Shown piece by piece: positions 20,957-29,890 of a DNA stretch of 64,000 nucleotides (within the stretch, counting starts at the first letter, position 1; each line of letters starts with the position of its first letter). Origin of the DNA: Cyclobacteriaceae bacterium (GTDB lineage: Bacteria > Bacteroidota > Bacteroidia > Cytophagales > Cyclobacteriaceae); NCBI GenBank assembly GCA_019638355.1, contig JAHBTY010000006.1, forward strand, positions 347,911 to 411,910. The letters are read 5' to 3'. The notes beneath the pieces were generated by a model. The model did no database searches, was not told the origin of the DNA, and saw nothing but the letters and a program-made list of their open reading frames with translations. The translations under genes were made by a program, and so were the position numbers.

Positions 20957-21643
20957 ATGGCAAAGAAGGAAGAAAAAAAGGATGTACTCGAAAACGCTGA
21001 GGTACTTCAGGAAAAACTGGTTGGTATTGAAGGCTGGTTTGAGAATAACCCTAAAATAGCTATTGGAATTGTAGCTGCAATAATATTGGTGGTAGGTGGC
21101 TATTTTGGATACCGCTATTATAGTAATAGCCAGGATAATCTTGCTCAAGGCGAAATGTTTCAGGCTATTCGTTACTTCGAAGCCGACAGTTTAGCCCAGG
21201 CATTAAATGGCGATGGCAACAACCTGGGTTTCTTGCAAATAATTGAAGATTACAGCGGTACAAAAGCAGGTAACCTTGCCAACTACTATGCCGGGGCTAT
21301 TTACCTGAAGCAAGGAAAATTCCCGCTGGCTATCTTTCATCTGCAGGATTTCAGTTCTAATGATTTGTTGGTTCAGGCAAGGGCCTATAGCCTGATTGGC
21401 GATGCCTATATGGAGCAAGATAATTTTACCGAAGCAGCCCGTTATTACGCCAAAGCCGCTGCTTACAAACCAAATAAAGAATTTACCCCAACTTACCTGA
21501 TGAAGGCCGCATTGGCTTATGAAAAATTAAATCAGGCCGATAAAGCCAAGGCTGCCTATCAAACCATCATTGACGAATTCTGGGAATCAAGCGAGTACCA
21601 GAACGCCAGAAAGTTTAAAGCGAGATTGGAGACGAACTCTTAA
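20957..21643 (+). CDS. Membrane-anchored TPR protein
   Basis: 228 residues. A short charged N-terminus is followed by one membrane helix (KIAIGIVAAIILVVGGYFGY, about residues 33-52). TPR repeats follow (for example AYSLIGDAYMEQDNFTEAARY and PTYLMKAALAYEKLNQADKA). The layout is like YfgM-type proteins, with the TPR part outside the cytoplasm. In related genomes a gene of this type often stands directly before ribH; here a toxin-antitoxin pair sits between them. Function not known. Confidence 0.85.
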   Translation: MAKKEEKKDVLENAEVLQEKLVGIEGWFENNPKIAIGIVAAIILVVGGYFGYRYYSNSQDNLAQGEMFQAIRYFEADSLAQALNGDGNNLGFLQIIEDYSGTKAGNLANYYAGAIYLKQGKFPLAIFHLQDFSSNDLLVQARAYSLIGDAYMEQDNFTEAARYYAKAAAYKPNKEFTPTYLMKAALAYEKLNQADKAKAAYQTIIDEFWESSEYQNARKFKARLETNS

Positions 21644-21660
21644 GTTTTTAAGATAATCAC

Positions 21661-21695
21661 GGAAAGGATCGCCAAAAGCGATCCTTTTTTATTTT
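21661..21695 (+). terminator. Terminator after the TPR gene
   Basis: Stem AAGGATCGC / GCGATCCTT with a CAAAA loop, then TTTTATTTTG. It separates the TPR gene from the toxin-antitoxin pair. Confidence 0.9.
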
Positions 21696-21722
21696 GTTAC
21701 TTTTACTAAAATTTTCATCCTC

Positions 21723-21947
21723 ATGGAAACACTAGAAATAAGGAAACACCTACACGCATACATTGATATTGCTGATGAAAGACTTTTGAAACTTATGTAT
21801 GGAATGATTGTGGCTGATAAGCAAGAGTATGAAATGCCTGAATGGCATAAAGAGCTTATTCAAGAAAGATTAGAAAACTATGAAAAGAACCCATCTGGTG
21901 GGATTTTACTTGAAGAGTTTAAATCAAGAATAGAAAAGATGCGATGA
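21723..21947 (+). CDS. Antitoxin of a ParE-type toxin-antitoxin pair
   Basis: 74 residues. The C-terminal pattern PEWHKELIQERLENYEKNPS followed by an acidic helix matches the putative addiction-module component family (Unstab_antitox type), whose members neutralise RelE/ParE toxins. Its stop overlaps the toxin start (ATGA), so the two are translationally coupled. Family call by pattern only. Confidence 0.75.
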   Translation: METLEIRKHLHAYIDIADERLLKLMYGMIVADKQEYEMPEWHKELIQERLENYEKNPSGGILLEEFKSRIEKMR

Positions 21948-22246
21948 GCTTCAAGCTTATCATATCACAGGAAGCACAACAAGACATCGAAGAATCAATT
22001 CAGTTCTACAACCTCCAAAAGGAGAATTTGGGTTTCGAGTTCTATGACTGCATACTTGAAAAATTCTATAAAATAAATTCCGCACCTTCTCACTATGCAG
22101 TTCGTTTCAAAAATGTAAGGGCTTCACATGCAAACCGATTCCCATACCTAATCTATTTCAAGGTTGATAAAATAAAATCCACGATAATAATTCTAGGTGT
22201 ATTACACACCAGTAGAAATCCGAAGATAATTAAAGAAAGAAAATAA
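21944..22246 (+). CDS. RelE/ParE family toxin
   Basis: 100 residues. The fold pattern is typical: N-terminal strand [20 protein letters not shown], then FRFPYLIYF-like strand ([13 protein letters not shown]), then [16 protein letters not shown]. This is the ParE branch of the RelE/ParE superfamily, which usually poisons gyrase; RelE-like members cut mRNA at the ribosome. Which applies here cannot be told. Its stop is 2 bases before ribH. Confidence 0.8.
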   Translation: MSFKLIISQEAQQDIEESIQFYNLQKENLGFEFYDCILEKFYKINSAPSHYAVRFKNVRASHANRFPYLIYFKVDKIKSTIIILGVLHTSRNPKIIKERK

Positions 22247-22248
22247 CT

Positions 22249-22716
22249 ATGGCAGGCATACTCAAATCAGTTTCAGGGAAGAGCAAAATAGATTTAGCTA
22301 AAAAGAGATTTGCTATTGTAGTGGCCGAATGGAACGATGATATAACCGAACCACTTTATGAGGGAGCCTATAACGCCTTACGAAAGCTGGGAGTAAAAAA
22401 ATCGGGGATAATCAGAAAAAATGTACCGGGCACATTTGAGCTAACGCTGGGTGCGCTTTGGATGGCCGAACAAAAAAATATTGACGCAGTAATCTGTATC
22501 GGCTGTGTTATTCAGGGTGATACACCACACTTCGATTACATCTGCCAAAGCGTGGCGTATGGGATAACAGAAGTAAATATTAAAACCCGTAAGCCTGTAA
22601 TTTTTGGAGTGCTTACCACACTTAATAAAGAACAAGCTTTGGAACGTGCCGGTGGCAAACTAGGCAACAAAGGTGAAGAGGCAGCTGTTACTGCGGTTAA
22701 GATGTTGGAGTTTTAA
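22249..22716 (+). CDS. ribH: 6,7-dimethyl-8-ribityllumazine synthase
   Basis: 155 residues. Motifs: [17 protein letters not shown] (substrate loop), [20 protein letters not shown] with the conserved histidine, and [20 protein letters not shown]. It catalyses the penultimate step of riboflavin synthesis. It starts 2 bases after the toxin stop, so it is probably transcribed with the toxin-antitoxin pair. No FMN riboswitch is visible upstream. Confidence 0.96.
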   Translation: MAGILKSVSGKSKIDLAKKRFAIVVAEWNDDITEPLYEGAYNALRKLGVKKSGIIRKNVPGTFELTLGALWMAEQKNIDAVICIGCVIQGDTPHFDYICQSVAYGITEVNIKTRKPVIFGVLTTLNKEQALERAGGKLGNKGEEAAVTAVKMLEF

Positions 22717-22725
22717 GCTTGTTAC

Positions 22726-25137
22726 ATGAATTGGGCAGGCAAGATTTTTCTATTGCTTTCAATTGGCCTTTACGGAATAACGATTACTTGCTTTTCTCAA
22801 ACTGTACAAGGTAAAGTGGTAGATGAGCGTTCCGGTGAACCCCTCCCCTTTGTAAACATTTCGCTGGTTGGTACCACAGAAGGAACCGTAACAGATATAA
22901 ACGGTAGATATGTGCTATCCATTCAACCTGCTAATTCTATCAGAATAAGTTATGTAGGATACACCACTACTGTTCTTTCGGCAGAAGAATTTCTAAAAAC
23001 TTACCAACTCATCAAACTGAAAGAGGCTCCCCTTCAGTTAGAAAGTGTTGTCATTCTGGCCGGAGAAAATCCAGCTCACAAAATAATAAGAAAGGTAACC
23101 GCTAATCGAAAAATTAACGATCCGGAAAACCTGGTATCATTTCAGTACAAAGCCTATCATAAATTTTATGCAACGCTGGCTGGCGAGAATCAAAACGATA
23201 CTTCTCAACTTGTTACCTTTTTAAAAAACAGTCACTTTTTTGTAAGCGAAACGGTTACTGAACGAAAATATGTGAAGCCAAACCTTAACAAAGAAACCAT
23301 TACTGGTAATCGCATGTCGGGCGTTAAAGACCCTTTTTTCGCTGTGCTGGCAAGCGACTTTCAACCGTTTACTTTTTACAAAGACCACATTACACTTTTA
23401 GAAAAAGATTTTCTTAACCCGATTAGTCCGGGTAGCATAGGCAGATACGATTATCAACTGGCGGATACCTTGCTACGAGGAGCCGACACTACATTTGTAA
23501 TTTCTTTTGAATCGCTGCCAGGAAGATCGTTTGAAAGTCTGAAAGGTCAGCTTTACATTAACACCAATGGATATGCTATCGAAAATGTACTGGCACAACC
23601 TGCCGATGACCATGCCTTAATTAATATTCAGATTGAGCAACAGTATGCTTTTGTTCATGGCCATTGGTTTCCACGCCAGCTCAATACTGAGTTTTTTTTA
23701 ACCGAATACAAAATAAAGAACCGCAACGTAAAGTATGCGCACAGCAGTTATATTACCGATATTACCATAGGTGCTGAAATTTCCAAAAATAATTTTGGGT
23801 TGCTAACTACCGATTTCGCTCCCGGAGCCAATAAGCAGCATGAACCCTTCTGGCAACAGCAGCGCCAGGATACATTAGAAAGAAAAGAGCAAAACACTTA
23901 CAAATTCTACGATTCGCTTGGAAACAAACTGCGTTTTATGAACAGTACCATGAGTTTAATGGAAGGGCTTGCTACGGGAAAATTAAAGTGGGGACGATTC
24001 TATTTACCAGTGGAGCACTTGTTGCGGGTAAACAAATATGAAGGGTTGCGTGTGGGCTTTGGGTTACAAACTGGTGAAACCATTTCCCGAATTTTTCAAT
24101 GGGATGGTTACGTGGCCTATGGTTTTAATGACCAGGCATTGAAGTACGGTGGTGGTATGCAGATAAATCTGTCAAAGAAAAAAGATTTGTTCCTGAGCGC
24201 ATCTTATCAGCGCGATGTGCGCGAACCTGGCAATACAAATTTCATCAAACCTCCACCTGTTACAATCGGAAATCAGAGCTACCGAAACTATTTAACAACC
24301 AGAATGGACAGTCTTGAACAATATAAAATCTATTTCCATGCACGGCCGCTCCGGTTTATTCAGGTTGCTTTGTTTGCCCAACAACAAAATATAAAGCCTG
24401 CGTACGCTTATGCGTTTTCAACTATAGGTGAACAGCCCACTGATTTTACAAACTTCGAAACCGGCTTTCAGTTGCGGTATGCTTTCCGCGAAGGCTATGT
24501 ACAGGTTGGCCAATCGGCTGTGGTAACAACCGTTGCTTATCCACAGGTTAATTTTTCTATTTCAAAATCATTTAGCGAAACCTTAAATGGCGCATTTGAT
24601 TTTATTAAGTCGGAACTGGCCATCGATCACCAATTCAGAACAAAAGGTTTTGGGCAAACTACCTGGAAACTCTCCACTGGTTTACTGCACGGGGATGCCC
24701 CCTATTCACTCTTGTTTAATGGAAGAGGCTCCAATACAGACTCATTCCTAGATAACCTGATTGTACCAAACTATTTTCAAACCATGGGCCTTTATGAATT
24801 TGTTTCAGATCGGTACATGTATCTTTTTCTTTCGCACAACTTTGGCCGGCTAACCGGAACACGCAGTAAAAATTTTCGCCCGGAGCTTTCTATTCTTCAT
24901 AATATGGGTGTTGGTAGTTTATCTACACCATCAAGCCATCAGGAAATTATTTTCAACACCATGGAGAAAGGTTATATCGAAAGTGGAGCAGCACTTAACA
25001 ACATTTTCCGATTTAAATATGTGAACCTATTTTATTGGGGATTCGGTGCAGGCGCTTTTTACCGATACGGGCCATACAGCTTTTCAGAAACCCGAAAAAA
25101 TTTCGCGGTCAAACTTTCGGTTACGTTCTCGCTTTAA
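22726..25137 (+). CDS. DUF5686 / carboxypeptidase-regulatory-like outer-membrane protein
   Basis: 803 residues with a signal peptide (to about residue 24). An N-terminal carboxypeptidase-regulatory-like beta domain (GKVVDERSGEPLPFVNISLV, then GYTTTVLSAE) is of the type used in TonB-linked receptors. The rest matches the DUF5686 pattern, ending in many amphipathic strands and a C-terminal FAVKLSVTFSL suited to an outer-membrane barrel. No plug-domain TonB box was seen. Starts 9 bases after ribH. Role unknown. Confidence 0.8.
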   Translation: MNWAGKIFLLLSIGLYGITITCFSQTVQGKVVDERSGEPLPFVNISLVGTTEGTVTDINGRYVLSIQPANSIRISYVGYTTTVLSAEEFLKTYQLIKLKEAPLQLESVVILAGENPAHKIIRKVTANRKINDPENLVSFQYKAYHKFYATLAGENQNDTSQLVTFLKNSHFFVSETVTERKYVKPNLNKETITGNRMSGVKDPFFAVLASDFQPFTFYKDHITLLEKDFLNPISPGSIGRYDYQLADTLLRGADTTFVISFESLPGRSFESLKGQLYINTNGYAIENVLAQPADDHALINIQIEQQYAFVHGHWFPRQLNTEFFLTEYKIKNRNVKYAHSSYITDITIGAEISKNNFGLLTTDFAPGANKQHEPFWQQQRQDTLERKEQNTYKFYDSLGNKLRFMNSTMSLMEGLATGKLKWGRFYLPVEHLLRVNKYEGLRVGFGLQTGETISRIFQWDGYVAYGFNDQALKYGGGMQINLSKKKDLFLSASYQRDVREPGNTNFIKPPPVTIGNQSYRNYLTTRMDSLEQYKIYFHARPLRFIQVALFAQQQNIKPAYAYAFSTIGEQPTDFTNFETGFQLRYAFREGYVQVGQSAVVTTVAYPQVNFSISKSFSETLNGAFDFIKSELAIDHQFRTKGFGQTTWKLSTGLLHGDAPYSLLFNGRGSNTDSFLDNLIVPNYFQTMGLYEFVSDRYMYLFLSHNFGRLTGTRSKNFRPELSILHNMGVGSLSTPSSHQEIIFNTMEKGYIESGAALNNIFRFKYVNLFYWGFGAGAFYRYGPYSFSETRKNFAVKLSVTFSL

Positions 25138-25295
25138 AAAAACAATCTCTAAACAAGAACATTCCCTAATTCAGAACACTGTCAGTACTGCAGCCTCAAA
25201 ATCCTAACGTAGGAACCACCTTGCTTAACTCTCAAAAATTTTGGCAAGAACTGATTTCATCAAAAAATGGCTAAAATGAACAAAAAAGAAACAAA

Positions 25296-25329
25296 TTTTG
25301 GACAAAAATTCAGTTAAAATCTATTTTTG
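25296..25329 (+). promoter_or_regulatory. Predicted promoter of the DUF4143 ATPase gene
   Basis: TTTTG (25296-25300), 21 bases, TATTTTTG (25322-25329), 13 bases before the ATG. The spacing is slightly long. The 205-base gap before it is AT-rich and holds two copies of an AAATTTTGG-A/C word (about 25230 and 25293) but no gene. Confidence 0.55.
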
Positions 25330-25342
25330 TCTATATTGATTT

Positions 25343-26503
25343 ATGATAACACGTCATCTTTCTGATAAAATTATTGCGCTGAGGAAGCAATTTCCTGTAT
25401 TGTCACTTACCGGCCCAAGGCAGACTGGTAAAACCACTCTCCTCAAATCGATCTACAAAGATTTGCCCTATATAACCCTTGAAGACATTGATAATCGCAC
25501 CAATGCAATGCAAGATCCACGTGGGTTTCTTAGCAACTTTCCAAATGGGGTTGTATTGGATGAGGTACAAAATACACCTGAATTGTTTTCTTACATACAA
25601 GGTATAGTAGATGATAAGGACATTCATATCGTGCTATCTGGGTCTCAGAATTTTTTACTTTCAGAAAAAATAAACCAGAGTCTTGCTGGGCGCACGGCTA
25701 TTCTAAAACTTCTCCCGTTTTCGTTTGATGAATTAAGCGGAACAAAGCATGAACCCAAAACCTGGGAAGCTTTCGTGTTTAACGGAGGGTATCCTCGTTT
25801 ATACGATAAACAAATAATGCCTGCGGATTTTTATCCGGCATACATCAATACTTATATCGAAAAGGATGTTCGGCAAATAAAGAATATCGAGAACCTGAAC
25901 AGTTTTTCAATGTTTCTTAAACTTTGTGCCGGCAGAATTGGGCAGGTATTGAACATCCAGTCAATAGCAAGTGATGCCGGCATAAGTCCTAATACTGCCA
26001 AAGCCTGGCTTTCTGTATTGGAGGCGAGTTACATTATTCATTTTTTACAACCTCATCATAAAAATTATAATAAACGACTTATAAAATCACCCAAACTCTA
26101 TTTTTATGACACCGGGGTGGCATGCTCATTATTAGGCCTGGAAAATGTATCGCAATTAACATCGCATTACTTGAAAGGAGGCTTGTTTGAAAATTTTATC
26201 ATCAATGAGTTCATTAAACGAAAGCTAAATGCTGGAAAAAATTCAAACACCTTTTACTGGCTTAGCAAAGATCAAAAGGAAATAGATCTATTGATTGAAG
26301 AGGCGAATAGACTTATTCCTATTGAAATAAAATCCGGTCAAACCCGTAATGCCAGTTTTTTTTCAAACTTAATTTATTGGAAAAAATTAAGTGGACAAGC
26401 AGAGAATCTCAGTGTGATATATGGAGGCAATGAAGATATTAAAACCACTGCGGGCAATTACATCGGTTGGAAAAACAGTGCTAAAGCTTTGTCGCAAGAC
26501 TAA
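25343..26503 (+). CDS. AAA-type ATPase with DUF4143 C-terminal domain
   Basis: 386 residues. Walker A GPRQTGKTTLL (about residues 25-35), Walker B GVVLDEVQ, sensor-like HIVLSGSQNFLL. A winged-helix-like middle (SIASDAGISPNTAKAWLSVL) is followed by the DUF4143 region with KEIDLLIEE and IPIEIKSGQ, which resembles the PD-(D/E)xK nuclease core. Such genes are scattered and mobile among bacteria, and their role is not settled. It stands alone with its own promoter and shares the terminator with icd. Confidence 0.9.
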   Translation: MITRHLSDKIIALRKQFPVLSLTGPRQTGKTTLLKSIYKDLPYITLEDIDNRTNAMQDPRGFLSNFPNGVVLDEVQNTPELFSYIQGIVDDKDIHIVLSGSQNFLLSEKINQSLAGRTAILKLLPFSFDELSGTKHEPKTWEAFVFNGGYPRLYDKQIMPADFYPAYINTYIEKDVRQIKNIENLNSFSMFLKLCAGRIGQVLNIQSIASDAGISPNTAKAWLSVLEASYIIHFLQPHHKNYNKRLIKSPKLYFYDTGVACSLLGLENVSQLTSHYLKGGLFENFIINEFIKRKLNAGKNSNTFYWLSKDQKEIDLLIEEANRLIPIEIKSGQTRNASFFSNLIYWKKLSGQAENLSVIYGGNEDIKTTAGNYIGWKNSAKALSQD

Positions 26504-26538
26504 CAAAAAGAAAAGGCTGACTTTTTAAGCCAGCCTTT
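26503..26538. terminator. Bidirectional terminator between the ATPase gene and icd
   Basis: Stem AAAGGCTG / CAGCCTTT extended by CTT / AAG after one mismatch. The minus strand continues TCTTTTTG (for icd). The plus strand continues TTTAACTTTTC, which is weaker. It lies between convergent genes. Confidence 0.8.
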
Positions 26539-26564
26539 AACTTTTCTATTGGATGCTAATAAAC

Positions 26565-27896
26565 TTAAAAATGCTTCACAATCTCATTTCCAAATTCCGA
26601 GCATTTTAGTAGAGTAGCTCCTTCCATCAGCCGGTGGAAATCGTAGGTAACACGCTTGGAGGAAATTGCCTTCTCCAAACCTTTGTTAATAAGATCAGCC
26701 GCTTCCTGCCAGCCCATGTATTCCAACATCATCACACCCGAAAGAATTACCGAACCTGGGTTTACCTTATCCTGACCGGCATACTTGGGTGCTGTACCGT
26801 GTGTCGCTTCAAAAATAGCATGACCGGTTATGTAGTTAATGTTTGCGCCCGGTGCAATACCAATACCACCTACTTGTGCCGCCAATGCATCGCTCAGGTA
26901 ATCGCCATTTAAGTTAAGCGTAGCAATCACTGAAAAATCATCAGGGCGGGTGAGTACTTGTTGTAAGGTTATGTCGGCAATAGAATCCTTAATCAGGATT
27001 TTACCAGCAGCAAGTGCTGCTTTTTGCTCGGCATTGGCCGCGTCTTCGCCCTTGTCTTTCTTGGTCTTTTCCCATTCGTTCCATGTATAAACTTTATCGC
27101 CAAAGTATTCTTTCGCAACCGCATAACCCCAGTCGCGGAAAGCACCTTCGGTAAACTTCATAATGTTACCCTTGTGCACCAATGTAACCGATTTGCGGTT
27201 AAACTTAATGGCATATGAAATGGCACTGTGTATCAAACGCACGCTTCCGCTCCAGCTTACGGGCTTAATACCGATGCCTACATTCACATCAGTTTTTACA
27301 TTGGTTGCACCAACTGATTTCCAAAATGCTTCAGATTTTTCTTTGGTATTGAACCTGATCTTGTTGTACTCCTTCGGAAATTCTTTTGCCAGAAAATCCA
27401 AAAGTTTTTGAGCATCGGCTGAACCCGCTGCAAACTCAATACCGGCATAAATATCTTCTGTATTTTCGCGGAAGATTACCATATCTACGGCACCCGGATT
27501 TTTAACGGGCGAGGGTACTCCGTTGTACCACCGCACCGGACGTAAACACACATACAAATCGAGTATTTGACGGAGCGCCACATTGAGCGAACGAATACCA
27601 CCACCTACCGGAGTAGAGAGCGGACCCTTAATGCCTACCAGGTAATCGCGGAAAGCATCTAACGTTTCATCGGGTAACCAATTACCAACCTGGTTAAAAG
27701 ACTTCTCACCGGCCAGTACTTCTTTCCAGTTTATTTTGCGTTTGCCACTATAAGCTTTAGCTACTGCAGTGTCCAGCACATGTTGCGAAGCTTTCCAGAT
27801 ATCAGGACCGGTGCCATCGCCTTCAATAAAAGGTATTGTTGGGTTATCGGGCACGGTAAGTTTGCCATTGCTGATGGTTATTTTCTGATCACTCAT
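26565..27896 (-). CDS. icd: NADP-dependent isocitrate dehydrogenase
   Basis: 443 residues, the dimeric E. coli-like type. Motifs: [15 protein letters not shown]-like start ([15 protein letters not shown]), [20 protein letters not shown] with the substrate serine, [15 protein letters not shown], and the late [20 protein letters not shown]. It turns isocitrate to 2-oxoglutarate in the TCA cycle. It is read alone, 63 bases downstream of panB. Confidence 0.95.
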   Translation of the reverse strand: MSDQKITISNGKLTVPDNPTIPFIEGDGTGPDIWKASQHVLDTAVAKAYSGKRKINWKEVLAGEKSFNQVGNWLPDETLDAFRDYLVGIKGPLSTPVGGGIRSLNVALRQILDLYVCLRPVRWYNGVPSPVKNPGAVDMVIFRENTEDIYAGIEFAAGSADAQKLLDFLAKEFPKEYNKIRFNTKEKSEAFWKSVGATNVKTDVNVGIGIKPVSWSGSVRLIHSAISYAIKFNRKSVTLVHKGNIMKFTEGAFRDWGYAVAKEYFGDKVYTWNEWEKTKKDKGEDAANAEQKAALAAGKILIKDSIADITLQQVLTRPDDFSVIATLNLNGDYLSDALAAQVGGIGIAPGANINYITGHAIFEATHGTAPKYAGQDKVNPGSVILSGVMMLEYMGWQEAADLINKGLEKAISSKRVTYDFHRLMEGATLLKCSEFGNEIVKHF

Positions 27897-27959
27897 TGTA
27901 TTGGTTTTAAAAGATACGATTTGAATTTTCGAGGGTTGAAATTATAAAAAATCCGGTAA

Positions 27960-28781
27960 CTAATATTTCTCATCGGCATTGGGGAATTCGCGGGCCTTTA
28001 TGTCGTCCACGTACTTACCTACCGCTCCGGTAATTACGGAATGTAGATCGGCATACTTGCGTAGAAAGCGGGGTTTAAACTCGTTGGTAATTCCCAGCAT
28101 ATCTTGCATTACCAACACCTGGCCATCTACATCGGGGCCTGCACCAATGCCGATAACCGGAATAGTTAACGCTGTTGTAACTTTTTTTGCTAAACCGGCC
28201 GGTATCTTCTCCAGCACAATAGCAAAGCAACCACATTCCTGCAGCAACAGCGCATCTTCTAATAGTTTACTGGCTTCGGCTTCTTCGCGTGCCCGCACCG
28301 TATAAGTTCCAAACTTATAAATGGATTGTGGCGTTAATCCCAGGTGACCCATTACCGGCACTCCGGCACTTAAAATCCGGAGTACAGAATCTTTCACTTC
28401 GCTGCCGCCTTCCAGTTTTACAGCATGCCCACCAGATTCTTTCATAATGCGAATGGCAGAACGTAACGCTTCGCCCGAGCTGCCCTGGTAATGACCAAAC
28501 GGAATATCCACTACTACCAGCGCGCGCTTCACAGCCTTTACAACCGAAGAGGCGTGATAAATCATCTGATCGAGTGTAATGGGCAACGTGGTTTCATTAC
28601 CAGCCATTACATTGGATGCTGAATCGCCAACCAGAATAACATCAATGCCGGCACCATCAATTATCTTCGCCATACTAAAATCGTATGCCGTAAGCATCGC
28701 AATTTTTTCGCCCCGGTTTTTCATTTCCTGAAGCTGATGCGTGGTGATTTTTTTTACTTCTGATTTTTTATGTACCGACAC
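27960..28781 (-). CDS. panB: 3-methyl-2-oxobutanoate hydroxymethyltransferase
   Basis: 273 residues. Motifs include [34 protein letters not shown] (metal-binding aspartate), [11 protein letters not shown] and VKLEGG. This is the first step of pantothenate synthesis. It is third in an Lrp-phosphoribosyltransferase-panB group, 18 bases after the second gene. panC is not nearby. Confidence 0.96.
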   Translation of the reverse strand: MSVHKKSEVKKITTHQLQEMKNRGEKIAMLTAYDFSMAKIIDGAGIDVILVGDSASNVMAGNETTLPITLDQMIYHASSVVKAVKRALVVVDIPFGHYQGSSGEALRSAIRIMKESGGHAVKLEGGSEVKDSVLRILSAGVPVMGHLGLTPQSIYKFGTYTVRAREEAEASKLLEDALLLQECGCFAIVLEKIPAGLAKKVTTALTIPVIGIGAGPDVDGQVLVMQDMLGITNEFKPRFLRKYADLHSVITGAVGKYVDDIKAREFPNADEKY

Positions 28782-28799
28782 GGAATTGATCTTTTGAAT

Positions 28800-29306
28800 T
28801 TATTTCAGATAAACCGCTGCCTGCTTGCCTAACACAACTTCAACATGATCGGTTAAGGTTGTACTTAATGCATAGCCGGTATAGGTTGGTGTTACCGGAA
28901 ATTGGGTGTGGCTCCGGTTTACCAAAACAGCTACTTCCAATTTTTTTACTTCAATTTCCAGAAAGGGTTTCATGCCAAAAGCCAACGTGCGGCCGGTATT
29001 CAATACATCGTCAATCAACACAATGCATTTTTTCTTCAGGTCCTTTGCTTCGCAATCCAGTTCAACTTCGCCTTGCAGGGGAGCTGACTTATCGAGGGTA
29101 ACCTTAACAACTTTTGTTTCCATTGGTGCGATGGTTTCTAATTCGCGTGCAAGTAGCTTGGCAAAACTATAGCCCTGGCCATCAATACCAGCTAAAACCA
29201 AAACCTTCTCTTTGAAGTTGTTTTCAAAAATCTGGTAGGCAATGCGCTTAATCTTCTGATTTACATTAGTCGCATCCAGCACTAAAGTTCGTTGTATTTC
29301 ACTCAT
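28800..29306 (-). CDS. Phosphoribosyltransferase family protein (PyrR-like)
   Basis: 168 residues. The PRPP-binding loop is VLIDDVLNTGRTLAFG (about residues 95-110), and the N-terminal part LVLAGIDGQGYSFAKLLARE fits a type I PRTase. It may be a uracil/hypoxanthine-type salvage enzyme or a PyrR-like regulator; sequence alone does not decide. It overlaps the Lrp gene by 4 bases, so they are co-translated. Confidence 0.85.
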   Translation of the reverse strand: MSEIQRTLVLDATNVNQKIKRIAYQIFENNFKEKVLVLAGIDGQGYSFAKLLARELETIAPMETKVVKVTLDKSAPLQGEVELDCEAKDLKKKCIVLIDDVLNTGRTLAFGMKPFLEIEVKKLEVAVLVNRSHTQFPVTPTYTGYALSTTLTDHVEVVLGKQAAVYLK

Positions 29307-29770
29307 GGCAACGGAACTACCTTGCTGTCTTTAAACGTAGAAAGTATTACCGTTGATTGCATGTTGTCAACTACTTCGATGTTGCTTACCTTTTCGAGCA
29401 TCAGGTTTTGATAGGCCGGAATATCAGATGCAACAACTTTAAGGATAAAATCGGCCTGCCCTGTTACGTGGTGGCATTCTACCACTTCTTCAATTTTTTG
29501 TATGGCACTGATAAATTTGGCAATGTTATCTTTATTATGCCCTTTTAACGATACGGTAACAAAGGTGCATACACCTAACCCCACGCTTGCCATATCCACC
29601 ACGGCATGATAGCTTTTTATAATGCCTGAGTTTTCCAGTTTTTTCACGCGCTCTAAAGTGGGCGCTGGTGAGAGCCCGATTTCTTGCGCTAATTGGGCGT
29701 TGGTTATGTTTGAGTTTGACTGCAGAATTTCCAATATCCTGCGGTCGGTGGCATCTAATTTAGCTTTCAT
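29303..29770 (-). CDS. Lrp/AsnC family transcriptional regulator
   Basis: 155 residues. An N-terminal helix-turn-helix (DRRILEILQSNSNITNAQLA then GLSPAPTLERVKKLE) precedes a RAM effector domain (VTVSLKGHNKDNIAKFISAI and VVECHHVTGQADFILKV). It is likely an amino-acid-responsive regulator. It leads the phosphoribosyltransferase-panB operon, and panB uses a valine-pathway precursor, so control of that operon by branched-chain amino acids is a reasonable inference. Confidence 0.93.
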   Translation of the reverse strand: MKAKLDATDRRILEILQSNSNITNAQLAQEIGLSPAPTLERVKKLENSGIIKSYHAVVDMASVGLGVCTFVTVSLKGHNKDNIAKFISAIQKIEEVVECHHVTGQADFILKVVASDIPAYQNLMLEKVSNIEVVDNMQSTVILSTFKDSKVVPLP

Positions 29771-29785
29771 GTAGGTGAAGTGTTT

Positions 29786-29835
29786 TTTTCTTCATCAGAA
29801 GAAAAGGTAGATTTTTGTTTTACTTATAGGTAAAA
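29786..29835 (-). promoter_or_regulatory. Two palindromes upstream of the Lrp gene (possible auto-operator)
   Basis: TTTTCTTC-ATCA-GAAGAAAA (29786-29805) and TTTTAC-TTATAG-GTAAAA (29818-29835) are perfect. A minus-strand TACCTTTT, a possible -7 box, overlaps the first. Two dyads 32 bases apart suit a regulator that binds DNA as a multimer, such as Lrp. Confidence 0.45.
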
Positions 29836-29890
29836 TTAGAAGAAAATTTTTTGGTTTGGGATAGTTTAGTATAGAAAATTCTCAATTCCT

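Noticed and set aside
22190-22250. FMN riboswitch before ribH
   Set aside because: There is only a 2-base gap to the toxin gene and no RFN-element pattern.
25138-25342. Insertion-sequence remnant in front of the DUF4143 ATPase gene
   Set aside because: No terminal inverted repeats, target duplication or transposase fragment could be found; only an AT-rich spacer with a short repeated word.
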